Positions 46,455 through 56,746 of a stretch of 64,000 bases of DNA are shown one piece after another; within the stretch, counting starts at the first letter, position 1; the number at the start of each line of letters is the position of its first letter. The translations under genes were made by a program, and so were the position numbers. Source of the DNA: Cordilura impudica (taxonomy: Eukaryota > Arthropoda > Insecta > Diptera > Scathophagidae). The stretch spans positions 17,892,422 to 17,956,421 of the forward strand of contig OY821518.1 of the NCBI GenBank assembly GCA_963682025.1, in the 5' to 3' direction. The notes beneath the pieces were generated by a model that saw only the letters and a program-made list of their open reading frames with translations, was not told where the DNA came from and searched no databases.

Positions 46455-48274
46455 TTAACTAGTTCCAATGCATTTTAGATGGAGTTGTTTCCGTTTTGTA
46501 TATTGTTGTTTTTTTTTTACCATATCAGCAAAAGGAGTACCATCGTTGACTTGTATAGTTGGATTATTTGTTCGTCTTTGGGATAACTGCTCTTTTTTGG
46601 CGCGTAATTTTTGTTGTAGTTCCTTGTATTTTTCGCAACCTTTATATGATGCTGGATGACCATATTTGTTACATAGAACACAAAACAGCCTTTCACGTTC
46701 ATTTGCAGGAACCTCTTTTAGGGTACATTTACCAACCTCATGTCTTATGTTGCATTTTACACATCTATATGGTAGATAGCAATTAGATGCACTGTGAAAA
46801 AATTGTTGACAATTCCTGCATTGAGGGATTTTAGGTTTTCTTAGAGCTTCCCAACGGACACAGTGATAAAGAAGTCCTTTGATAGATTTCAGTTCGTTAA
46901 TTTTGCTTTCGTTGCTTATTTGTACCAAATATATTGGAAGATTATAATTTTCGTTTATTGATTTTGCGGTTTTGAATGGATTTACTTTTATAAATTTTAA
47001 ATTTTAATTTTGAAATTTAGATAGTTCTTGCAATATTTCATTAGTGTCAGTATTGGCACTTAGACCTTTTAGCAAATAAGATTTTTTTTAATGTCATTTG
47101 GTGTAAAAGTAAAAAATTCTGTATTGGTTTTTTCTAAATATGCTTTTACTCTAAAATAATCGTCTAAGGTTGATAAAAATAAAGAGATTTTTTTATTAAT
47201 TGATTCTTTTATTTTAAACTCAGACATTTTCAGTCCATCTTTAATGAATTCAATAAGTTTTTTCGGATCCACATCAAAGATATTAATAGGTGGAACTTTT
47301 GTATTTTTGTTTGAGTTATTTTTACTACTTACTGTTGCTGATGCTGCTTGAGCAGTTGTTGTTGGTTTTTCTTGTACATGTTTTTATACCCTATACCACT
47401 ATGTGGTTTGGGTATAATGACTTTGTGCTGCTGTTTGTAACAACCAAAAATATTTGACCTAGACCCATCTTTAATTATACCGATCGAATCAGAATCACTT
47501 TCTGAGTTGATTTAACAATGTCCGTCAGTCCGTCCGTCCGTCCGTCCGTCCGTCCGTCCGTCCGTCTGTGTGTCCATGTAAAGCTTGTAATCAAACTGCA
47601 GGTCGCAAATATCAATGTATTTTGATGAAATTTGGTACATAAGCTTTTATCGTCCATGGGATGAAAGCTATTGAAATTGGAGAGAATCGGTCCGTGTTCA
47701 GACCTAGCCCCCATACAAATTACCCATATGAAATCGACATAAATTGCCATAAGATCCAAATTGTCATATAGATCTTACTCAAATTGGGTTTGTATGCGTT
47801 CATTACATCCATTAATGAGTAGTCCAAAAATGATCCCTTTGACCCCATATAGAGCTGCTTCCCGATCTTCACTTAAATCTATTAAAAAACAAAAATATTG
47901 CACTGATTCTTCTCAAATTTTGTTTGTACATATTTTTGCAAAATACAAGAGACTTTACCAAATATGATCAGGATCGGTCCATTTTTAGACCAAGTCCCTA
48001 TATAGATATAGCATCCGATATGAACTTTTTCATATCTGCAGCCAAAAAAATTAGTTGGGCCTAAGAGATAGGGTCTCTAAACGCATGGTATAGGGTATCG
48101 TATAGTCGGTCTAGACCGACTATAATTTTCTTACTTGTTTTCGAATTGCTTTAAACATTCTTGGTCACAATTTTTGTCATTATCAAGAATTGCCCAATAA
48201 TTGTTTTTTAGTATTTTATTTTGTTGTTCACTTTGCATATTGCTTTTTCTTTTTCTTAGGTTCTCTGGTATATT
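46455..48274 (-). pseudogene. LINE gag (ORF1) with zinc knuckles, split by insertion
   Basis: N-terminal pieces are NYWAILDNDKNCDQECLKQF at 48141-48274 and, beyond the inserted DINE-like element, PINIFDVDPKKLIEFIKDGL (to 47069). The next part (46928-46455) reads GLLYHCVRWEALRKPKIPQC, then three knuckles: CRNC-H-C, CVKC-H-C and CVLC-H-C, followed by a lysine-rich tail FADMVKKKQQYTKRK. This is the RNA-binding protein of Jockey/I-type LINEs. A frame change near 47070 separates the two main parts. Confidence 0.83.
47385..48140 (+). mobile_element. DINE-like element inserted in LINE gag
   Basis: TATACCC hairpin start, long (CCGT)n at 47530-47568, GTCGGTCTAGACCGAC palindrome and TTACTTGTTT end. 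Gag-coding sequence lies on both sides, so the LINE was there first. It has a deletion of about 40 bp before the palindrome end. Confidence 0.88.
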
Positions 48275-49049
48275 TATACCCCATACCACTATGTGGTTTG
48301 GGTATAATGACTTTGTGCTGCTGTTTGTAACAACCAAAAATCTTTAACCTACACCCATCTTTAATTATACCGATCGAATCAGAATCACTTTCTGAGTTGA
48401 TTTAACAATGTCCGTCCGTCCGTCCGTCCGTCCGTCTGTGTGTCCATGTAAAGCTTTTAATCAAACTGCAGGTCGCAAATATGAATATATTTTGACGAAA
48501 TTTGGTATATAAGCTTTTATCGGCCATGGGATGAACGCTATTGAAATGGTCTATGTTCTGACCTAGCCCCCATACAAATTACCCATCTGAAATCGACATT
48601 AATTGCCATAAGATCCAAATTGTCATATAGATCTTACTCAAATTGGGTTTATATGCGTTCATTACATCCATTAATGAGTAGTCCAAAAATGATCCCTTTG
48701 ACCCCATATAGAGCTGCTTCCCGATCTTCACTTAAATCTATTAAAAAACAACAATATTGCACTGATTCTTCTCAAATTTTGTTTGTATATATTTTTGCAA
48801 AATCCAAGAGACTTTACCAAACATGATCAGGATCGGTCCATTTTTAGACCAAGTCCCTATATAGATATAGCATCCGATATGAACTTTTTCATATCTGCAG
48901 CCAAAAAAATTAATAAAAATCCCACTCAAATTTGGTTTTTGCTTATTTTCTATGTCCAGTTAGTTGGGCCTAAGAGATAGGGTCTCTAAACGCATGGTAT
49001 AGGGTATCGTATAGTCGGTCTAGACCGACTATAATTTTCTTACTTGTTT
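48275..49049 (+). mobile_element. DINE-like element at the LINE 5' edge
   Basis: TATACCCCATACCACTATGT start, CCGT tract at 48411-48434, perfect TAGTCGGTCTAGACCGACTA palindrome and CTTACTTGTTT end. Same orientation as its neighbour at 47385. Confidence 0.88.
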
Positions 49050-49134
49050 TATTTTGACCTTTTAAATTCTAAATAAATTAAATAAGTGATCAGGCTCGAG
49101 GTCTGTGTTTATAATATATTATTTTTATTTTATT

Positions 49135-49185
49135 TTATTTTCAACATTTCGCCTACCATCGGCAAGCATCGTCAGGAAATCTATA
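49135..49185 (-). ncRNA. Degenerate hammerhead-like motif of a PLE
   Basis: On the minus strand: CTGACGA (49169-49175), a stem-loop GCTTGCC-GAT-GGTAGGC, then GAAA (49147-49150). These fit the CUGANGA, stem II and GAAA parts of a hammerhead ribozyme, but I cannot pair stem I convincingly. Similar motifs are known from Penelope-like elements. Confidence 0.35.
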
Positions 49186-49295
49186 CAAAAATAATAATAA
49201 CAATACAAATAAATTTATTTGTTTGTTAGATTTATAGTCATTTTTCAGACATATTGCAATTACTACTGTAATTAATATGCAATTTTTAATTTTTG

Positions 49296-49550
49296 TTTAA
49301 ATGGTGCGTGGTAGAGAAGAAGAAAGCATATATTTCAAAAATTCATAACTGCACTGTATTCTTAATCTAAGTAGAAAAAATTTTTCATATAGAAACAACC
49401 TATTCAATTAAAACATAACAATTATCACAATGTTCAATAAAAATCGCTGATGAAGGCTGAAATGCCAGAAACCGGTCCGATTAAGAATACAGTGCAGTTA
49501 TGAATTTTTGAAATATATACTTTCTTCTTCTTTACCACGCACCATTTAAA
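49296..49550. repeat. 72-bp inverted repeat pair
   Basis: Arms 49296-49367 and 49479-49550 are reverse complements with two mismatches by my reading (TTTAAATGGTGCGTGGTA ... GTATTCTTAATC). The right arm starts inside the hammerhead's stem I. This looks like two PLE ends head to head. Confidence 0.85.
49442..49482 (+). ncRNA. Hammerhead ribozyme-like motif
   Basis: In order: stem I strand AATCG (49442-49446), core CTGATGA (49447-49453), stem II GGC-TGAAAT-GCC (49455-49466) with an A on each side, GAAA (49468-49471), CCGGTC with a GTC cleavage triplet ending at 49477, and CGATT (49478-49482), which pairs fully with AATCG. All core residues of the hammerhead fold are present. The tiny stem III is as reported for ribozymes in Penelope-like elements, which may work as dimers. 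A PLE lies just to the right. Confidence 0.65.
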
Positions 49551-49601
49551 TAAATTTATTTCATCACTGTAACACAATACTGGTATAACACGACAAAAAC
49601 A

Positions 49602-49795
49602 AACAAGTAAGAAAATTATAGTCGGTCTAGCCCGACTATACGATACCCTATACCATGCGTTTAGAAACCCTATCTCTTAGGCCCAACTAACTGGACATAG
49701 AAAATAAGCAAAAACCAACTTTGATTCATATGGGTAATTTGTATGGGGGCTAGGTCTGAACATGGACCGAATCTCACCAATAAAAGCTTATTTTA
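49602..49795 (-). mobile_element. DINE-like element, much deleted
   Basis: Reverse copy starting AACAAGTAAGAAAATTATAG with GTCGGTCTAGCCCGAC. After the CCAACTAACTGGACATAGAA block it jumps to TTCATATGGGTAATTTGTAT and ends near 49795, without the CCGT tract or hairpin end. Confidence 0.75.
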
Positions 49796-49849
49796 TGGCC
49801 TTATGGTCTAACTTCTAACATTGCACTAAATAATATAATTAGTTTTATT

Positions 49850-51276
49850 TATTATGTACATGTAAATCTTTGACAAATTTTATATATCGGTTCTGTAGTT
49901 CATTCTCTTTTCTTTTTCAAATTTGCTGATGTGCAACATTTCCAATGTAAATCTTCGTTTATATATTTCCTCTCATTGCAAAATTTCTACGTTGTCAAAA
50001 TCTGGTGTATGTCCTCTCATTGCACAATGGACAGCAAGTGCTGGTTTGTGTCCTGCTATTCTAGTTTTAAGCTTGTTTTTTGTAGTCCCAACGTACACTT
50101 AGTTGCATAAGACAGTGTTGTCCCCAGGCATTTTATTTTGTTTTGTTGATTTATCCATGTCGTCAATCTTCATTTTTTAGAGTGTTACTTGTACTTGGAG
50201 CTATTTTTTATTTTTCTTTGTTATAAATCTCGCAATTTTCAATACGCTCTGAGATTTTTGGTTCGGAAACGAGTTTTTTTTTCTTAAAACATCATTTATT
50301 TATGTAAATTTTCCCGATGGAATTTTTTATCGCTGATTGTTAACACTCTCTTAATAAAATTACTTGCAGTATTCATGATTATAGTCTTTGGATGGCACGA
50401 AAAATAATTAATAATTCGTCCCGAAGAAGTTGGTTTTTGATACCAGTCAACTTTAATCTGATTCCTCTCCTGCTAATCATAGTATCCAAATACGGCAACT
50501 GCCCGCGCTTTTCTTCCTCGGTTTTAAATATAATTCGGTGGTGAAATTTATTTAATTGATTAAGTGTTTCTACAATGTCACTTTTCCTTATTATTCCAAA
50601 CAGGTCGTCAATTACTTTGTAAATAGTCTCGGTTTTGCATCCAGTTTTTTGACGCTTTTTCTTACCAATTCCTCCATTATGATGTAGGCCACAACTGGAG
50701 AGGCCGGTGACCCCATTGGTAGTCCTTAGACATATTTGTGTGTGGTACGATATCATCCCATTTATTGTTAATAATTTCTATTGCATAGTCTACCGGAATA
50801 ATAGGGAACAGAGATACTACGTCAAAAGATATAAGTTTTTCTCATCACATATTACACTACTCTTTACCTTATTTCTAAATTGCACGGCATCCCTAACATT
50901 AATTTCAGAATTATCTGTAAGCTTTTTTAAAATATTTGTCAGAAAATCACATAGTTCATTAGCTGGAGAGTTAATTGACGAACATATCGGTCTAAAAGGT
51001 AATCCATCCTTATTATTTTCGAGAGCAAAAGCCGCGTCATTCTTAAGCCTTTTCTTTTCTATCACAGATATACTATTGCACTTTGGGAGTTCATTGAGTA
51101 ACTCATTATTTTTCTTCTGAAGTGATGACGTCGGATCTCTATTTACTTTTCTATATGTCATCATATCATTCAGAATAGTGTTCATCTTTGCCTCGTAGTC
51201 ATTTTTCTCCATTGCCACTGTGACGTTCCCTTTATCTGCATTCAATGTTAAAATGTTTTTATTTTTACTAGAGGAC
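49850..51276 (-). pseudogene. Penelope-like element: RT plus GIY-YIG endonuclease
   Basis: From 51276 leftwards: KNILTLNADKGNVTVAMEKN, LPFRPICSSINSPANELCDF, then YDVVSLF (motif A region) near 50800. After a shift, PMGSP-like sequence is lost, but KVIDDLFGIIRKSD (motif C with the DD pair) and KRGQLPYLDTMISR remain at 50379-50756. The GIY-YIG domain follows in a further frame: VYVGTTKNKLKTRIAGH near 50090 and ALAVHCAMRGHTPDFDNVEI. This order is diagnostic of Penelope-like retroelements. Shifts and stops show it is inactive. The hammerhead-like motifs nearby suit such an element. Confidence 0.82.
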
Positions 51277-51333
51277 CCCTGCTGCTCCGCAGCATTATAT
51301 TATATTATATTAATTTTTATAATATAATACAAA

Positions 51334-51553
51334 AATTTGCCAAGAGAAGTTAACGTACAGTAATGCCAATATATGCCAAGAGAAATTAACGTACAGTAGA
51401 AGTAAAGTTGATTGTCCACGCACAACTTTCCTCAAACCCAACGAATTTGCCAAGAGAAGTTAACGTACAGTAATGCCAAAATATGCCAAGATAAGTTAAC
51501 GTACAGTAAAAGTAAAGTTAATTCTCCACACATAACTTTCCTCAAACCCAACA
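51334..51553. repeat. 110-bp tandem duplication with inner repeats
   Basis: Two units start AATTTGCCAAGAGAAGTTAA at 51334 and 51444. Each also contains a second, shorter copy of TGCCAAGA-AA-TTAACGTACAGTA, so this word occurs four times. A 74-codon frame across it (51412) is likely chance. Confidence 0.8.
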
Positions 51554-51710
51554 AATTTAAGCAGTTAATAGCTCAAAAGAAGGAGCTTGATCCACTGAGT
51601 GTTCTTAGACCTATGTCAGCAGCCTACATTAACTAGAACTCTAGTTATAGAGGTTTGAGAGAAGAAAAATATTGAAAAAAAATCTTGAATGCAAAGTTTA
51701 TTCATAAATT

Positions 51711-52341
51711 CTTTTAATATATAAGATTCTTTTGCGCAATTCCATAAAAATGTCAACTTTGATGAAAAAAAATATTTTTTCATTTATATGAACTGAGTTT
51801 AAAATATACTAAGATATGTTCCAAGTTGCATAATGTTATTTCTTACAAGTATTCTAGATAATAATATAATTATAAAATGTATTTGTTTACTCAATTCTCT
51901 TTTAATACATATTTAAGAAACTTAAGTCATTCCGTCACAGTCATTCCGTCACGTCAAATGACAGTTAATAAATTCGATACTATTACAGGCAAGTTGCTCT
52001 AAATTATAATTCTATACTGCTTATGTATCATATGTAAAATATGCATTAGATTAAAAACTGATTAGGTTCTTAATTCGCAAAAATTCCCAGGTTTTAATAC
52101 CAAGACAGAGTCATGGTAGCAAAAATGTCATTACGTCACAAATGAGAAATTACTCAAAAATAAAAGAATATAAAATTTTTTTCTGAGTTTTTTTAAATCT
52201 CTTAACCATTAGCAATCATTTTCAAACTGAAAAATTAATTTTCAATTCAAAATAGCTTTGTGGAATAGCCTTAACTTCAATTCTACAGTTCAAAATGTCA
52301 TTCCGTCACATATGGAATTGCCCTTTTAATATATAAGATTC
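51711..52341. mobile_element. MITE-like insertion flanked by 19-bp direct repeats
   Basis: CTTTTAATATATAAGATTC occurs at 51711-51729 and again at 52323-52341. Between them the ends are inverted: GCGCAATTCCATA on the left, TATGGAATTGCCC on the right. GTCATTCCGTCAC-like words recur inside (51930-51955, 52130, 52300). The direct repeats may be a target duplication or older duplicated host sequence. Confidence 0.55.
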
Positions 52342-52574
52342 AAAAAAATTTTTGTTTGTTCCACTCTCTTCATTACCAAACGATCTCTTTCATTTAATCC
52401 TTGTTTATTTAAATGATTTTCCAACATTGATGTAAACTTTGAGCATGACATCTCTTGTTAATGTGTTTTCAAAAAAATAATCAGATTTTTTTCTTTATTC
52501 ACAATAATAGTATTGAATTGTGAATTATCTAAAATCGCTTACCATACTTATTTGGGTCAATAATTTATTATGTA

Positions 52575-52631
52575 TATGAAAAAAAATTTCTTAGAATTTG
52601 AGGTCGATTTTCGAGGGCTGTAATCTGTTAG
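52575..52631 (+). repeat. Helitron-like family C, 3' end fragment
   Basis: AAATTTCTTAGAATTTGAGG, then TCGAGGGCTGTAATCTGTTAG: the family's 3' end with TTAG in place of CTAG. Confidence 0.55.
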
Positions 52632-52640
52632 TTAATATAA

Positions 52641-52668
52641 ACGAGAAAATTATGGTCGATCGAGACCC
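52641..52668 (-). repeat. DINE-like end scrap
   Basis: ACGAGAAAATTATGGTCGAT and CGAGACC resemble the palindrome end of family A reversed; the rest is absent. Confidence 0.4.
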
Positions 52669-53261
52669 TACAACAGGGTTGCCCACAAGTTTCTTATGAA
52701 AGTGCAAACACTAGTACATATAAAAAACCAGTTTTCTTCATATATTTATTCCCTATATGTACACTGAAAAAAAAGAAAAAATTTTATTTGATATGTAATG
52801 TCTTAAAATGCTTTTCAGTATGATATTTTGTGCTAGTCTGAAGAATTTGAAAGCATATCAAATATTCCGCTTCAGCCTTAAAGTTATAAGTAAAATGAAA
52901 AAAAAAATCACTTTCCGACGTCACTTTTTAAATTAATAATTTAAATTTTAAATTCAAGACTTACAGTGATTTTTCGAGTGAATTTTAATTAACAGCTGCA
53001 AAGTATTTTTTATATGTTAGACAACAACAAAACCCACATTGAATATTTCGATCGCTAATGTGTACCAACAGAGTATACGGAAGTGTTCTTGCTTTGCTCT
53101 TTGTTATAAGCAAGAAAAAACAACAAAAAAAGAAAAAAATGTTCGTATATTTTGTATCGCTTAGGGCTGAACGTGTGTGCGTGTATTAGAATACACTACC
53201 TATGCCTAAGGGCATTTACAAAAAAATGTGCATTGAGTGCATAGGACTTGGGCATTTATGC
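52669..53261. other. Unassigned interval
   Basis: No gene or recognised repeat; several A-rich runs. Confidence 0.35.
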
Positions 53262-53812
53262 CCCATACCATACATTTAGAAAACTCGTTTTCGGTACAAT
53301 TAATTGGGTATAGAAATAAGCATAAATCAAATCTGAGTGGAATTTTTTATTATTTTTTTGCCTGCAGTTTAGAAAAAGATCATGTAGGATACTATATTTA
53401 TATCCGGACTATTTTTTTTTTTTTTTTTGCAAAAACATATACATAACATATTTGATAAAAATCTGTGCACTATTTTCGTTTTTGATAGGGTTGGCGAAGA
53501 TCGGGAAGCAGCTTCATATGGCGGCTACAAAAAGAATTGTCCTATAGGATTTATTTCCTGACTACTGATAAACGGATGTCTGAACATGTACCGGTTTTCA
53601 TCAATTACAATAGCGCTCATCCTATGACCGATAGAAACTAATATATAAAATTTCATTAAAATAAGTAGTTCGACTGCAAGGTTTATATGGCCCCAGAAGG
53701 TCGGAAAATTAGACACAGCTAAATCGACTCAGAAAGTGATTATGAGATGAACGGTGTAATAAAGGATGGGTCTAGGTAAAATATTTTTCGTGCCTTGACC
53801 GCATAGTGATAT
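53262..53812 (-). mobile_element. DINE-like element, old and diverged
   Basis: Recognisable blocks in reverse order of family A: CCCATACCATACATTTAG, TGAGTGGAATTTTTTATTAT, GAAGATCGGGAAGCAGCT, ACTCAGAAAGTGATTATGAG and finally CGCATAGTGATATAAAA. The palindrome end and CCGT tract are lost. More diverged than the other copies. Confidence 0.7.
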
Positions 53813-53827
53813 AAAATTTGTAAATTT

Positions 53828-54300
53828 TTTAACTCTTTCTTTTAGCTCATATTACTTTGTCTGGCTGTCTATATGTCTCTCTGCCATGGGGCAACCCCAT
53901 TACCCCTCATCCAATTGCTCTGAAACTTGGCCCATAGTCTTATTGTGACTACAGAATTATTTTGCGGTAGTCATGCACATAGTCGTGCACAGTCACGGAG
54001 TACTTTAAGACGCTTTTACCCTTATCCGATCGATCTGAAACTTGGTCGACAAACTTGCTGTAAAAAAATATTAACTTTAACATAGTCACACACAGTCACG
54101 CATAGTCACGCAAAGTCACGAAGAGATTAAAACCTCATTTCCCTTCATCCGATCGATCTGAAACTTTTTCCATAGACTTCTTGTGGCCAAAGATTAATTC
54201 TGAGATAGTCACGCACAGTCACGGAGAGATTCAAAAATCATATGCATAAGGAAAAAAAAAAAGAGTTTTAATAAAAACTTTATTTAGTGGGTTAGATTAT
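53828..54300. repeat. Dispersed repeat D, short satellite version
   Basis: Same outer blocks as 14530-15700 (CTCTTTCTTTTAGCTCATA, CTGCCATGGGG on the left; TTCAAAAATCATATGCATAA on the right), but only about two to three diverged AGTCACGCAC-type monomers between. It shows that the monomer number varies between copies. Confidence 0.78.
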
Positions 54301-54490
54301 TGAAATAATTAAAAATTTTAAAATGAATAAATTCAAAACTTCAAAGAGATTAAGTTTAAAATCAGATTTATCTAAATTTAAGTATAGAAGGAGTGAAAAA
54401 CGATCGATTCATTATTCGCACAGCCAGTACGGTAATCTAAAAAATAAAGCCTCCTGACGTATTTCATGATGCGGAGTATGAATACTTACT

Positions 54491-54597
54491 AAAGAAAAGA
54501 AATTCCTTTCAAATAATATATGTTTGGTTAAAATCGAGATAAAACGGTAGAACAAAACATCAGTCACAAGAAAACGCCTAGCCTATTAATATAACAG
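54491..54597 (-). mobile_element. Helitron-like element (family C), 5' part only
   Basis: Reversed family start: AAATTCCTTTCAAATAATAT through GCCTAGCCTATTAATATAAC to AGA before T. The 3' half is missing. Confidence 0.6.
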
Positions 54598-54741
54598 ATA
54601 TTTGAGTTTTACTAACCTCAAAAATTTTTTATCTCCCAATTTGTCTTCTTCTAAAAATTTTACTTCAGCTCAAAGTTTTTTAAATCTTATAACTCTATTT
54701 CAGCTCAAAATTGTATTAATATTAAAGTGTGTAACCTCAAA

Positions 54742-55094
54742 TCTATAATATTAATAGGCTAGGCGATTTCTTGTGAACGATGTTTTGTTCTACCGTTTTA
54801 TCCCGATTTTGACCAAATATATATTATTTGAAAGGTATTTCTTTTTAGCAATTCACCAGATTTACAGATTTTTAAATTTGTTAATTTATTTTGAATAAAT
54901 TGCATTTAAAGTTGCTACTAACACATACATAAAATTTTACAATGCTATGTGTGTGTTTATTTAATTTGTAAATGTAATTGTTATAAAAATGAGTTCGTTT
55001 TATTGTGTTGATTTGTGGCCTTTAGGGTCTCTATTTAATGAAAAAAAAAATTCCTAAAATTTTCACTAGAATTTCGAGGGCTGGAATCTATTAG
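54742..55094 (+). mobile_element. Non-autonomous Helitron-like element (family C)
   Basis: TCTATAATATTAATAGGCTA start after an A; ends GAGGGCTGGAATCTATTAG (TTAG variant). Full length otherwise. Confidence 0.72.
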
Positions 55095-56464
55095 ATAATT
55101 ATTTTTTTCACCCCGATATATCAATTTCGCAAAATTTTGTTCACTTCAAAACCTTATAGGCTTCCGCTAGAATTTCAGTTACTTCAAAAGCTTTTCACAG
55201 CAAACCTGTTGTTGACTTAAAAATTTTATTCACTTAAAAAAATGTATTTCTCAATTGAAACCTAATTTTCCTCAAAATTTTTTTAATCCAAAATATTTTC
55301 ACTTCAAGATTTTCTAAAAAATAAAAATAGTTCATACTAAGCTTAGAAAAAATTTAGTTTTACGGGTTTTTTATATCAAAATATTCTATGCAATTATGAG
55401 GCCATCCTCGTATAGTCGCCCCCACATTTGCTTCTTAATAAAATGGTTAAAAAAAATATTTGTATGCTGATATGAAAAAAAAAAAACTTAATAATCGACA
55501 AAAACAACTACTACAAAATAATGGAGAAATATCTGAGTTTTCAGCAGATTACTTTGCATTTTTTTTCCTTTTTTTTTGTAGTTTTGACAAAAAGCAACAA
55601 AAAGTTTATATAACAGCATTTGCCGATTTTTGAAATATTTGCTGCCAAACTTTATCCTTAATAAAAATTGGATAAAACAAAAAAAAAAAATCAACATTGT
55701 AAACTTTTGTTGCTGCTCAAAAGAAAAAAAGAAAAAAAAAATAAACCACCATTGCTTCTACTCGTTGTGCAAAAACCATTTTTAATGTCAACATTGTTGA
55801 AGACTACCACGACAGAGTACCAAAAAATTAAAAAAAAAAAATAAATGCAACAAAAAGTATCGACACAAATTCTTTAAAGAACAACATGGCGCAAAAAACA
55901 TTGTATGTATGGCTACAAAATATAAGCCAGTTATTTCGGTAGAACACATGATAGAAAACGATAGAATATAAAAAAAAAAATCATTGAAACAATATATTTA
56001 TGATACTGATATAGTGAAACCATGCCAACCTGCAACAGCCAGATGTTTTGGCAGTTCCAAAGAAAACTCAAAAAGAGATTAAACAAGTCGTACAAAGTTT
56101 CAAAGACATTTACATTTAATGGAAAAAGAAATTTAAAATTAATTAATTTTATTAAATACAACGAAAAAAATTAAAAATTGGTTGCTCTTTAAGTTAACAG
56201 CTGTGTGGAAAATATTAGACAATAAATATTCTTTGAAAATTAAGTTAATGGTTTTCTAGAGACTATGTTATTTTAAGAGTGGATATGCTCTATTAAAGTT
56301 AACTTAAAATAACACATTTATTATTTAATAGTGGAAATGAAATTTTTAAAAATCGTCTGTGAAAAATTTAAATTTCAGTAAAACGAATCATGCTGTTATC
56401 ACATGCCGTTTTCTTTTTTTATTTGTTACACCATCAACACAACTGTGCATAACCATTTCTAACG
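55095..56464. other. Gene-free AT-rich interval
   Basis: No gene supported. Repeated ACTTCAAAA-like words at 55140-55320 look like local slippage. Many A runs of 8-10. Confidence 0.45.
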
Positions 56465-56504
56465 CATTTGAAAATGAATTTGAAACCCATAATGTATTTT
56501 TTTT

Positions 56505-56690
56505 ATCCCTATAACAATTCGAGTCAATAGCGTTATGTCAGTCTGTCCATCTGTCCATTTGCCTATTGCAATCACGATCGTTGACAAAATAAACTATTTA
56601 CCTGCGTAGACTTGGGATAAAATTTATTGTCATTATTTCGAGCAGGTCAATATTTAAAATGAAGTAAATCGGGGGTCCGGAAAATATGAC
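56505..56690 (+). repeat. DINE-like family G fragment
   Basis: TATAACAATTCGAGTCAATA, GTCTGTCCATCTGTCC, AATCACGATCGTTGACAAAA, TAAACTATTTACC, GTCATTATTTCGAGCAG: the same order as at 9720-9890, moderately diverged. Confidence 0.55.
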
Positions 56691-56746
56691 AGTTAAAATG
56701 ACTTTTAAGTAACTAAAAAATAAGAATTAAATAGAAGCATTAGGTA

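Larger units (their letters stand above)
43076..48274 (-). mobile_element. LINE (Jockey/I-type), minus strand, nested insertions
   Basis: From right to left: gag N-terminus (48274-48141), an inserted DINE-like copy (48140-47385), the rest of gag with three zinc knuckles, AP endonuclease, RT and C-terminus ending at 43175. DINE-like copies also sit at both outer edges, so the true 5' end is not seen. Total LINE sequence is about 4.4 kb without the insertion. Confidence 0.85.
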
